From the NCBI GenBank assembly GCA_006438735.1, contig RCZF01000003.1, forward strand, positions 248,001-312,000: 64,000 nt of DNA. The letters are read 5' to 3'. The notes below the pieces were generated by a model. That model had not been told where the DNA came from. It saw nothing but the letters and a program-made list of their open reading frames with translations, and made no database searches. Both the position numbers and the translations under genes were made by a program. Origin of the DNA: Sphingomonas koreensis (GTDB lineage: Bacteria; Pseudomonadota; Alphaproteobacteria; Sphingomonadales; Sphingomonadaceae). The first letter of the stretch is position 1; the number at the start of each line of letters is the position of its first letter. Of this stretch, positions 56,200-64,000 are shown in pieces.

Positions 56200-56561
56200 G
56201 GTTGCGGTTCCGAGGCCTTAGCGCGTCCAGCGCATTCTTAATGAGATGCCCAATGGTCATAGGCACTCTCGATCGGCGTCCGAACGCCATTCCGCTGAAT
56301 GGACGACAGGATGCAACGAAGCGCGCGCCGCGGGACAAACGTGCAAGATTTAGGGGTTGAAAGGCGTTCGGATGATCCGAACGAGTGAATGGATGCTCCG
56401 CTGAGCCGCTAGTCATTCCAAAATTCTGGAAAACAGCCTTACATAGCTGTAGAATGGGCGCTTCGGCCGCTCGCTATTGTCACAAACAGCCAGTTGCCTC
56501 GCACGAACGACTGGTCACGCTCCTCGATGTGAATGCTACTCTTTAGCGCGATGAGGCGGCT
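56200..56561. other. No gene recognised
   Basis: About 360 bases between two divergently transcribed regulator genes; expected to hold their promoters. Confidence 0.45.
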
Positions 56562-57380
56562 TTGGAGATCGGATCTATTGGAGCGGGTGTCCGCCCGAGC
56601 GAGAATTCTGTCGTGGTGAGGCAGGCAAACTCTCACGAACTAGCCTATTCCCAGTCGCTAGATATTCCGCCTCAAGAGCAAGAACTTCCACCAGAGATTC
56701 CCATTTCCTCTGTCGCCGAATTTGGGGCGCTGATCGGTGATCCGTCAAGAATCAAGATGCTTACCGCTCTCATTCAAAAAGATGAGATGGCGGCGAGTGA
56801 GCTAGCTGAAGTCTCCGGTATCAGCGCACAAACGGCGAGCGGACATCTCTTCAGATTGACAAAAGCTGGCCTACTTAGAGTGCGGCGAAACGGACGATTC
56901 CGGCATTACAGGCTCGCTAGCGCAGACACCGCGGCCCTTATAGAAACGATCTATGTTTGCGGTTCACGGATAGTCCGGCGCCACCAAGCCGTAAGCGTCG
57001 CATGTACTCAACTTCTTAAAGCCTGCCGCCAATGTCGCGGCCACATGGCGGGTATGCTGGGCACTGAGCTCGCGGGGCTACTGCTTACCAACGCGGCGAC
57101 GGTGTCAAAAGACGGCATGCGAATACTTTCCTTGTGGGGTTTGCCCGGATGTGGTCGGTTCCATGCCGTTCGCATCCCGCGTTGTTGCGATTGGTCTGAA
57201 CCTTCAGCCCATATATCCGGCGAACTTGGCCGCGCATTGCTTGATCGTAGTCTAATGCTGGGCTGGATCCGACCGCGAGCGGGCTCTCAGGTCCTTGAGG
57301 TAACTAATTCCGGACTGCGCGGATTCCATTCTCGGTTTGGCATACCCCTTTCCAATTTGGCCCAAAATAGTGACGACTAA
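56562..57380 (+). CDS. ArsR-type winged-helix regulator with C-terminal extension
   Basis: 272 residues from a TTG with GAGG five bases upstream; a GTG near 56613 is possible. Residues 49-120 form an ArsR/SmtB helix-turn-helix (FGALIGDPSRIKMLTALIQK, ASELAEVSGISAQTASGHLF, LTKAGLLRVRRNGRFRHYRL). The rest (CRQCRGHMAGMLGTELAG; CGRFHAVRIPRCCDW) is a Cys-rich extension, probably a metal or effector sensing part. The function of its regulon is unknown. Confidence 0.7.
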   Translation: MEIGSIGAGVRPSENSVVVRQANSHELAYSQSLDIPPQEQELPPEIPISSVAEFGALIGDPSRIKMLTALIQKDEMAASELAEVSGISAQTASGHLFRLTKAGLLRVRRNGRFRHYRLASADTAALIETIYVCGSRIVRRHQAVSVACTQLLKACRQCRGHMAGMLGTELAGLLLTNAATVSKDGMRILSLWGLPGCGRFHAVRIPRCCDWSEPSAHISGELGRALLDRSLMLGWIRPRAGSQVLEVTNSGLRGFHSRFGIPLSNLAQNSDD

Positions 57381-57601
57381 TTTGCTTCCGGCGCCGCCCC
57401 ATCGAGATGCCCGATCGATATTTCAGCAGAATGATAGACCGACTTTGGAGCAAGTCGGCCGCATTTTCGTCGGCAAATCCTAGCTCTTCGTGGATGATTG
57501 AGGCCGCTGAAGGCCTCAACATGTTCGTTTGCGACATGCTCGTTCAAGCCAAGGTCAAGCTTTCGTAGCCGGAGCGCATTTGCGCGATCGGAGGTGGCCC
57601 C

Positions 57602-58561
57602 GTGCGGTTGATCGACAAAGTTGTGCAGGGTCCTGTGGCAGTCAGCCTCACAGATAACAGTAGACGCGCCCACTTCATGAAAGGTCCCGGGTATTTCGCG
57701 GAGCGCGTGAGCGCATGCGCCCAACGCTTCATCCTGGACCGCGATGCCTCTCAGGCATGCGCGTCGCTATTTCGCAACGATGGCGACCTGCCCGAGCCGT
57801 CGGAGCCTCTCGCCCGCGCGCCCGCTCAGAATTTCTGGCTTGAATTCTATGCGGACGGGAATGGTCCGTTGCCGTCAGCTTATCAAGCTGGTCACCGCAT
57901 TGGATTGCTGGTGGAAACGGCGGAGCGGGAGAAGGTAGGCAACGTCACATGCTTTTGCGAGGACGTAGTCGGCGGCGCCGCTCAGTTCATGCAGTACCAT
58001 ATCGAGTTCGACTTCTGTGGTGGCAAACTTCCCGATAAGTCTGGGTGCGTTTGGCAGATTCGTCATGGAGATCTCTCGAAAGTCGACGAACTGTTAGCCA
58101 GGTCTCGTATCGTATTTGAGGACGACTGGCTGGCCTGGGCCAAAGAAGTCGACGGATCAGAACGGCTGCATGCCCGCCAGAGGGCTGAGACTGCTTGGGC
58201 GTTTCTGCCGATGATGATCTGCTTCAACGCTTTGTTGAACTCTCGGACAGGGATCCGTGTCGAAGGATCGGACCTCACAAAGATAAACCGCGCTCGCAAC
58301 CGCCGCGGGCGGCGGGCATTGCTGGACCACACCGAAATCAAATTGGACGTGCGCGCGTTCGAGATGCGCGAAGGGGCGGCCCTTGGTAGCACCGGCATCC
58401 GCAAAGCGCCTCGCCTCCACTTAGTCCGCGGGCATATGGTTCATCGTCGGGGAAAGACATTTTGGCGGACCTCTCATTTTCGCGGTGATGGCACGCATGT
58501 CGTGACCCGAAACGTCTCAGTCATTTCCCCATCGGCTAATTTCAAACAGCGGGCTCGCTAG
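57602..58561 (+). CDS. Hypothetical protein typical of phage or plasmid DNA
   Basis: 319 residues from a GTG with a strong GGAGGT six bases upstream. A compact fold starts MRLIDKVVQGPVAVSLTDNS. The last third has KINRARNRRGRRALLDHTEI then KAPRLHLVRGHMVHRRGKTF and WRTSHFRGDG, a pattern I recall from phage and plasmid-encoded proteins of unknown function. It stands alone downstream of the ArsR-type gene. Confidence 0.6.
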   Translation: MRLIDKVVQGPVAVSLTDNSRRAHFMKGPGYFAERVSACAQRFILDRDASQACASLFRNDGDLPEPSEPLARAPAQNFWLEFYADGNGPLPSAYQAGHRIGLLVETAEREKVGNVTCFCEDVVGGAAQFMQYHIEFDFCGGKLPDKSGCVWQIRHGDLSKVDELLARSRIVFEDDWLAWAKEVDGSERLHARQRAETAWAFLPMMICFNALLNSRTGIRVEGSDLTKINRARNRRGRRALLDHTEIKLDVRAFEMREGAALGSTGIRKAPRLHLVRGHMVHRRGKTFWRTSHFRGDGTHVVTRNVSVISPSANFKQRAR

Positions 58562-58977
58562 CTTGGCATTTGGCGACGTGAGCGGCGCCGGCGCGCGGCG
58601 TCGAGACGACGGCGGCGCGTTGTCGAAGTCGAGATTGCTCTGAACCAAATCGCAAGTACCCGGCAACACGGGCTCTGTGTAAATGCGTGTTAATCGGCGA
58701 AGGTGGTTCTGACCTTGGCCTGTTTTCGGTTCAAAGCGCCGAAACCTAGCGTGCAAGTGGCCAAAACCCGGCGATTCACCTTCATTTTTTCAGTTTCTGA
58801 AGCGTCAATATATGTTGAGCGGATCAAGTTGTTAGGTCGATCGAGTAGCACAATTGTCACGCCACTGGCTTGAGTCTATTGACGACGACACATTACCATT
58901 GTGCGTCACCATGCCTCCCGAGCTAAAAACGGACTTCCGAAATTGCGGAACGGGCCAAGCTCGAAACAAGGGGAACT
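58562..58977. other. Upstream region of TonB receptor 2
   Basis: About 415 bases without a gene. AGGGGAAC precedes the receptor start. No riboswitch or operator was recognised. Confidence 0.45.
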
Positions 58978-61900
58978 ATGGTGAAGCTTCGACATCTTCT
59001 TGGCGCCACGGCGATCGTGGGCGTCCTTTCTGCGCTGCCAGCGGCGGCTTTTGCTCAGGAACAGGTCGGCGCGACCACTGCCGATGATTCCCCGACGGAC
59101 AATGCAAACGGCGCGGAAGGTCAGCAATCGAATCCCCAGACGGATACCCTTGAGACCGCAAAGGCCGCCGCCAATCAGGTATCGACCGGCGATGCGGGTG
59201 ACATCGTCGTCACCGGTTCGCGGTTGCGGCGCCCCGATCTCGAGTCGAACGTGCCGATCGCTTCGATCGCCGGAGCTGAAATCTATCAGCACGCTTCAAC
59301 CAGCCTGGGCGATCAACTCAACAACCTGCCGCAGCTGCAAAGCACCTTCTCTCAACAAAACCCAGGCGCAGGCATCGGCATTGCCGGTCTCAATCTCCTC
59401 GATTTGCGAGGTCTGGGAACCCAGCGCACGCTGGTGCTGGTCGACGGTCGCCGGCACGTTGCGTCGGACTTGCAGAACAACGCAGTGTCGGTCGATATCA
59501 ATACTATTCCAACCGACCTCGTCGAACGCATCGACATCGTCACCGGCGGTCAGTCGGCGGTGTACGGTTCGGATGCGATCGCAGGCGTTGTCAATTTCGT
59601 GCTGAAGAAGGATTTCGATGGCTTCCAAGTCCGTGGCGGCGCCGGCATTCCGGAATATGGCGCTGGCGGGGATCAGTTCCTGTCATTCATCGCCGGAAAG
59701 AACTTCGCCGAGGGGCGGGGCAACATTACGATTGCGGGCGAGTATTCGCATCAGGATCGCCTCTATGCTTCGCAAATCCCCTGGTTCCGTCACTCGAACG
59801 GGTTCGTTACGAGCGACGTCGATTCGGGTGCTGATACCAACAACAGTGACGGCATCCCTGATCGCGTTTTCGTCCATGACATTCGCAGCGCGACGATAGC
59901 CCGCTTCGGCCTCATCCCGATTCCTCAGAGCCCGGATAACCCGGTGTGCGGCACCGATGCTGCCATTTACGGCGCTGACAACGCAACTCCGTATAATTGC
60001 AATCTTATCTTCGATTCGGCCGGCAACCTGCATACCGTTACCGGAACTCATGTGAGTTCAGGCCCGTACGGAGCACTTGCCGGCGGCAACGGCGATACCG
60101 GCAACGAAGATAAGCAGGCCTCGGTGCTGCCTCTTAACGTACGATATGTCGCCAACGCGCTGGGTCATTTCAAATTTAGTGACGCAGCGGACTTTTTCTT
60201 CGAAGCGAAATATGCGCGGGTTCATACGATCGGATCGAATTCGGGTCCGGCGTTCGATCAAGGGGCCGGCGTCACGTTCAACGACGCGCGGGCCAATTTC
60301 CGACTGGACGATCCGTTCCTATCTTCTGCCGCGCGCTCCACGATCGCCAATGCAATCCTCGCATCGGGGCAGAATAACGGCCTGTTTTCGTTTGGTGACC
60401 TGTCCGACGCAGATCGTGCCGCGATCGCCGATGGAAGCTATCGCTTTGCCGAGGCACGCAACTTGACCGATCTAGGCCTCCGCGACGAGGATGCGCTGCG
60501 CGAGACTTATCGGTTGGTAGCCGGCGTACGTGGCGACATCAGCGATCACTGGTCGTACGAAGTGTCGGGCAATTACGGCCGCACCAACGAGAACATCAAC
60601 ATTCTCGGCAACGTCAACCTCCAGCGCATGATGTTGGCATTCGATTCTGGCATCAATCCGGCAACGGGCAAGATCGCTTGTCGCTCACAATTCGACCCCA
60701 CGGCCGCCAATCCAATCAATCCTAACGATTTGGGATCTGACAGCGCGGTCGCGGCGTCGCAAGCTGAGCTGGCGACCGATATCGCTCAATGCGTGCCCTA
60801 CAACCCGTTTGGTGGTCCCGATAACAGCGCCTCGCGCAACTACATCGTGACCAACAGCGGTGATCACGGACACCTGACCCAGATCGACGTGACAGCTTTC
60901 GTCTCTGGCGACACCGGAAATTGGTTCAACCTGCCTGGTGGCCCGATCGGCATCGTGCTCGGCGGCGAATATCGCCACGAGGATGCCGTATTCACTGCGG
61001 ATCCAGAGGTGGAGAGTGGCCTCACGTTCCTCAATGCGTTGCAACCGTTTGATCCGCCGGCTCTGGAAGTGAAGGAAGGCTTTGCCGAACTTAACTTGCC
61101 GATTCTTAAGGATGTACCGTTCTTCCATGATCTGAGTTTGAGCGGTTCGGCGCGTGTGTCCGATTACAGGGGCGGTGCCGGCACGGTCTGGGCATATAAT
61201 GCCGGCGGCGAATGGTCCCCAATTCGCGGCATTCGCTTCCGGGCCAATTACGGTCGCGCCGTCCGCGCGCCCAATTACACCGAGACTGCGAGCCCGCTGA
61301 CTCAAAACTTCGCCTCGTTCGAAGACCCCTGCGCCGACAACCGGCTAGCGGCAGGTACTCAGTATCGAGAGGCCAATTGCGCTGCGCAGCTCGGCGCGGT
61401 CGCGACCAGCCCCACGGCGAGGGGCCTGTTCAACGACCGGGTTTCGGGCAGCTATTCCCTGGAAATCCTTAGTGGTAGTAACCCCAATCTGCAGGCCGAA
61501 ACGTCCAACTCGTTGACTCTAGGCGTGGTTCTTCAGCCCAGCTTCTTGCCCGGCTTCGCGTTCACCGCGGATTATTACAATATCCAGGTGAACAAGGTTA
61601 TCGTCTCGCCGTCGGCGCAGCAGATTGCCGACAGTTGCGTCGATCTCCCGAGCACGGACAACCAGTTCTGCGCCCTGATCGATCGCTTCCAAGGCCCGGG
61701 TACCGGTCCCGACGGTGAGGTTCCGGGACAGATCGTGGGCGGAACGCTGATCGACACCCCGCTAAATTTCGCAAAGCGGATTCGTCGAGGCATCGATTTC
61801 GAAGCAACGTACAATCATTCGATTGGGACCGATGCGAGCCTGAACGGCCGGCTACTCTATACACATCAGCTCAAAGACAGTGATTACCAGGATCCGACGC

Positions 61901-62304
61901 GCCCGAACTATGAAGACCGTCTCTTGAGCGAACTCGATAATCCCAAAGATGAATTCAATCTCAACGTCGATCTGACGCTGAATAAGTTCACCATCGGTTA
62001 CGGTGCTCATTATATCGGTCCGATGGTCGTCGGCGCCGCCGAGAATTATTACAGCGTACAAGGGCGCCCACCGGAAAATGCCGATGCTTATGACATCATC
62101 AAATACCCTTCAGTGGTTTATCACGACGTTCGCCTGGATTACCTGGTCGGCGGCGAGCGAGGCGAACAGACCTTTGAATTCTACGTCGGCATCAACAACC
62201 TCAACAACCGAAAACCGCCCCTGGGACTGACTGGGACTGGGACGGACGCGATCTACGACGCTCGAGGCCGGACATTCTTCACCGGTTTCCGCGCTGCTTT
62301 CTGA
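58978..62304 (+). CDS. TonB-dependent outer-membrane receptor 2
   Basis: 1108 residues. A signal peptide (VKLRHLLGATAIVGVLSALP) is followed by DIVVTGSRLRRPDLESNVPI at the plug entry, the plug core LLDLRGLGTQRTLVLVDGRR and DLVERIDIVTGGQSAVYGSD, and a barrel ending in FFTGFRAAF with a terminal Phe. It resembles receptor 1 but is longer by about 160 residues in barrel loops. A rho-independent terminator follows. The ligand is unknown. Confidence 0.95.
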   Translation: MVKLRHLLGATAIVGVLSALPAAAFAQEQVGATTADDSPTDNANGAEGQQSNPQTDTLETAKAAANQVSTGDAGDIVVTGSRLRRPDLESNVPIASIAGAEIYQHASTSLGDQLNNLPQLQSTFSQQNPGAGIGIAGLNLLDLRGLGTQRTLVLVDGRRHVASDLQNNAVSVDINTIPTDLVERIDIVTGGQSAVYGSDAIAGVVNFVLKKDFDGFQVRGGAGIPEYGAGGDQFLSFIAGKNFAEGRGNITIAGEYSHQDRLYASQIPWFRHSNGFVTSDVDSGADTNNSDGIPDRVFVHDIRSATIARFGLIPIPQSPDNPVCGTDAAIYGADNATPYNCNLIFDSAGNLHTVTGTHVSSGPYGALAGGNGDTGNEDKQASVLPLNVRYVANALGHFKFSDAADFFFEAKYARVHTIGSNSGPAFDQGAGVTFNDARANFRLDDPFLSSAARSTIANAILASGQNNGLFSFGDLSDADRAAIADGSYRFAEARNLTDLGLRDEDALRETYRLVAGVRGDISDHWSYEVSGNYGRTNENINILGNVNLQRMMLAFDSGINPATGKIACRSQFDPTAANPINPNDLGSDSAVAASQAELATDIAQCVPYNPFGGPDNSASRNYIVTNSGDHGHLTQIDVTAFVSGDTGNWFNLPGGPIGIVLGGEYRHEDAVFTADPEVESGLTFLNALQPFDPPALEVKEGFAELNLPILKDVPFFHDLSLSGSARVSDYRGGAGTVWAYNAGGEWSPIRGIRFRANYGRAVRAPNYTETASPLTQNFASFEDPCADNRLAAGTQYREANCAAQLGAVATSPTARGLFNDRVSGSYSLEILSGSNPNLQAETSNSLTLGVVLQPSFLPGFAFTADYYNIQVNKVIVSPSAQQIADSCVDLPSTDNQFCALIDRFQGPGTGPDGEVPGQIVGGTLIDTPLNFAKRIRRGIDFEATYNHSIGTDASLNGRLLYTHQLKDSDYQDPTRPNYEDRLLSELDNPKDEFNLNVDLTLNKFTIGYGAHYIGPMVVGAAENYYSVQGRPPENADAYDIIKYPSVVYHDVRLDYLVGGERGEQTFEFYVGINNLNNRKPPLGLTGTGTDAIYDARGRTFFTGFRAAF

Positions 62305-62329
62305 GACATACAAAGCTCACATTTCCTGG

Positions 62330-62357
62330 GGGGCGGAGGAGACTCCGCCCCTTTTTT
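62330..62357 (+). terminator. Rho-independent terminator of TonB receptor 2
   Basis: Stem GGGGCGGAG / CTCCGCCCC (9 bp, GAGA loop) followed by six T. It starts 26 bases after the receptor stop. Confidence 0.9.
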
Positions 62358-62386
62358 GCAGACTGAAAGGATGCCGCTCGAAAGTA

Positions 62387-62884
62387 ATGGACGTCCCACG
62401 ATATTCCATCGCGGTCGGCATCACCCTTATCCGCACGGGCCCGGTACCGCTGTCGGTTCTGTCCGTTAATTTGGGCCGGCCCGATGCAAACGAAAATGGA
62501 TGTATGGTCCCGAACGCCTCCCTGCTCGGCTTACAGTCGCGAGCCCGCACATGGCGGTCGTGGTCTGAAACCTATTTCGTCATGGCGATGCTTACCATCC
62601 CAGGTTTCATCCGCCTGTTTCCGAATGCCGGTGCAGAAAGCAGCAATGCGGAAATAAAGCGCCTTTGGGTGTCTCCCACAGCAAGAGGCTTTGGCCTCGC
62701 ATATCGGCTTATGGAGGAAGCCGAGACAATGGCGCGCAAGCTCTCCATCTCAACGCTCCGACGTGACACTAACCGATCCCTTGCGGCTGCGTTGAATCTG
62801 TATCGGCGGTTGGGATGGACCGAAATTGAGCGATTCAACGATGATCCGTATGCCGATTATTTCTTTGAAAAGACGATCGCATAG
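62387..62884 (+). CDS. GNAT family N-acetyltransferase, atypical N-terminus
   Basis: 165 residues. The second half is a normal GNAT core: AEIKRLWVSPTARGFGLAYR (acetyl-CoA binding Q/R-x-x-G-x-G/A form is degenerate here), LRRDTNRSLAAALNLYRRLG and FNDDPYADYFFEKTIA. The first about 90 residues do not resemble the usual GNAT start and may reflect an upstream frameshift or rearrangement. Confidence 0.62.
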   Translation: MDVPRYSIAVGITLIRTGPVPLSVLSVNLGRPDANENGCMVPNASLLGLQSRARTWRSWSETYFVMAMLTIPGFIRLFPNAGAESSNAEIKRLWVSPTARGFGLAYRLMEEAETMARKLSISTLRRDTNRSLAAALNLYRRLGWTEIERFNDDPYADYFFEKTIA

Positions 62885-63364
62885 CGAGTTCCTCGCAAAA
62901 ATTCTCGCTTGATAGGCGCGGCAGGCACCTGATGCGCGGCCAGTCCCGCTGAATCCACATGCGACTTTCTCAAAAGCGCCAGTTTTACCTCAACGTCTGT
63001 AGCTAGGCTCTGACAGCTCTGCAGCCGTCCAGCGATCACCAGTCTTATGCACTTCGATCCGGGAAGGACCTCGAAGGCGAAGTAGGCCGCCGCCTTTTTT
63101 TTGGATGTCGCGCTCGGACTTCATCCTGGCTAACTCGCGGCGCAGCCGCTCAATGTCCTGCTACTCCGGTTTCATCACGCCATGACCGGGGATCGCGAAT
63201 TGGATGGCCGCTCCGACGCGGAGTAGGTCACATGCATCTTCAGACAAAGGCTACCCTGCCAACGGCTTCGTGCGACCAGACTGCCTATCGTCAAATTACA
63301 AGAATCGAGCCCGAACGACATAAACGACAATGCATAGATGCTGAACTGCAGCGGAGGCCAATTT
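62885..63364. other. No gene recognised
   Basis: About 480 bases between the GNAT gene and the kinase start; only short frames without families. Confidence 0.45.
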
Positions 63365-64000
63365 ATGGCTACCATACTATCGGGCAACGATCGCTTCATG
63401 GCCAAGGGGGCAAAAAACATCGACAATACGCGCGTCCTGCTCTGGCGGACCGGCGGCTGGGTTGTAACCCTGTTCTGGCTGATTCAGTTAGCCGAGGTCA
63501 TGCTCATCGGGATCGCCGAGGGCAGGCAGACTGCCCTGAGGCTGCTCGAGCCACGGGCGATCATCATGGTCGCCGGCGTACTGCTGTCAATGCCGATCAT
63601 CTGGGTTTCGGCCAGAGCAGCCAGCAGTTCGTTCACCCGCCGCCTGGTCGAGACCGTGACGATGGCGCTGGCAATGTGCGCGGCCCTGATGGTCGTCAAC
63701 TATGCCGTCAACTTCATCGCCTTCTCGCGTGGACGCGTCCCGTTCGACCTTATCGAGTTCATCTACACGGCGTTCGGATGGTCCTGGTTCTTCCTCGGGC
63801 TGGCTGGCGCCGTCATCGCGTTGGCTTACAGTGCCGAGGTTCGTGACCGCGAACGCCGACTGGCGGCGATGGCAGAGGTGGCGAAGGACGCAAGACTTGC
63901 CGCCCTGAGGTACCAGCTGAATCCACACTTCCTGTTCAACACGCTGAATTCGATCGCATCTCTCATCGATGCCGACGAGAAAGCCTCGGCGGAGGCGATG
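63365..64000 (+). CDS. LytS-type sensor histidine kinase (partial, runs off the window)
   Basis: The first 212 codons from MATILSGNDRFMAKGAKNID are seen. Four membrane helices are visible, among them WVVTLFWLIQLAEVMLIGIA and LALMCAALMVVNYAVNFIAF-like stretches, followed by AALRYQLNPHFLFNTLNSIA, the phospho-acceptor His box of PF06580 kinases. The ATP-binding part lies beyond 64000. It parallels the kinase at 46507-47679 and likely pairs with a LytTR regulator just outside. Confidence 0.88.
   Translation, partial: MATILSGNDRFMAKGAKNIDNTRVLLWRTGGWVVTLFWLIQLAEVMLIGIAEGRQTALRLLEPRAIIMVAGVLLSMPIIWVSARAASSSFTRRLVETVTMALAMCAALMVVNYAVNFIAFSRGRVPFDLIEFIYTAFGWSWFFLGLAGAVIALAYSAEVRDRERRLAAMAEVAKDARLAALRYQLNPHFLFNTLNSIASLIDADEKASAEAM

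Overview
The window looks like a chromosomal segment of a sphingomonad-type alphaproteobacterium. It is GC-rich, carries large TonB-dependent receptors with the plug-entry motif DIVVTGSR, has an imuA/imuB/dnaE2 SOS mutasome, and has two LexA boxes of the alphaproteobacterial type GTTC-N7-GTTC. The genus is inferred from family recognition only.

Layout. (1) 1-11.0 kb is intact core genome: HIG1 membrane protein, GluQ-RS, HNH nuclease, EF-hand lipoprotein, PEP carboxylase, thioesterase, oligopeptidase B, aminopeptidase P and tRNA-Thr(GGT). (2) Just past the tRNA, 11.0-33.9 kb is an accessory mosaic. It holds a SEC-C protein, a decayed glycosyltransferase, dnaE2 with its own LexA box, a SRAP gene with an early amber codon, IS and methyltransferase scraps, an NmrA/TetR divergon with a perfect operator palindrome, a decayed SNase-like nuclease, two divergent SHOCT-domain genes, a phage-tail-like remnant, imuB-imuA with a second LexA box, a divergent HEPN / HEPN-GIY-YIG gene pair, a ligD fragment, a secreted methyltransferase and an IS3 remnant. 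(3) 34-45.4 kb holds stress and detoxification-type genes: VOC proteins, MarR and AraC regulators, two exported aspartic-protease-fold proteins, a B3 metallo-beta-lactamase fused to a SnoaL-like domain, and more pseudogenes and IS scraps (IS3 orfA, IS66 tnpB, dienelactone hydrolase, YciI). (4) 45.7-64 kb is a nutrient-uptake region: a LytS/LytTR two-component system, two TonB-dependent receptors, a sulfotransferase-like P-loop protein, a 2OG-Fe(II) oxygenase, several regulators, an SDR, a GNAT and the start of a second LytS-type kinase at the right edge.

How the genes work together. The imuA-imuB pair and dnaE2 would form the SOS translesion mutasome although about 8.4 kb separates them; each unit keeps its own LexA box. 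The NmrA, MarR and AraC blocks look like small locally regulated detoxification units. The TonB receptors pair with LytTR signalling genes, and the first also with modifying enzymes. The most interesting module is the HEPN gene divergent from a predicted HEPN-GIY-YIG double nuclease beside the mutasome, which has the look of an uncharacterised defence or stress module. The region also holds many decayed genes, several broken by nonsense codons that appear to sit at tryptophan positions.
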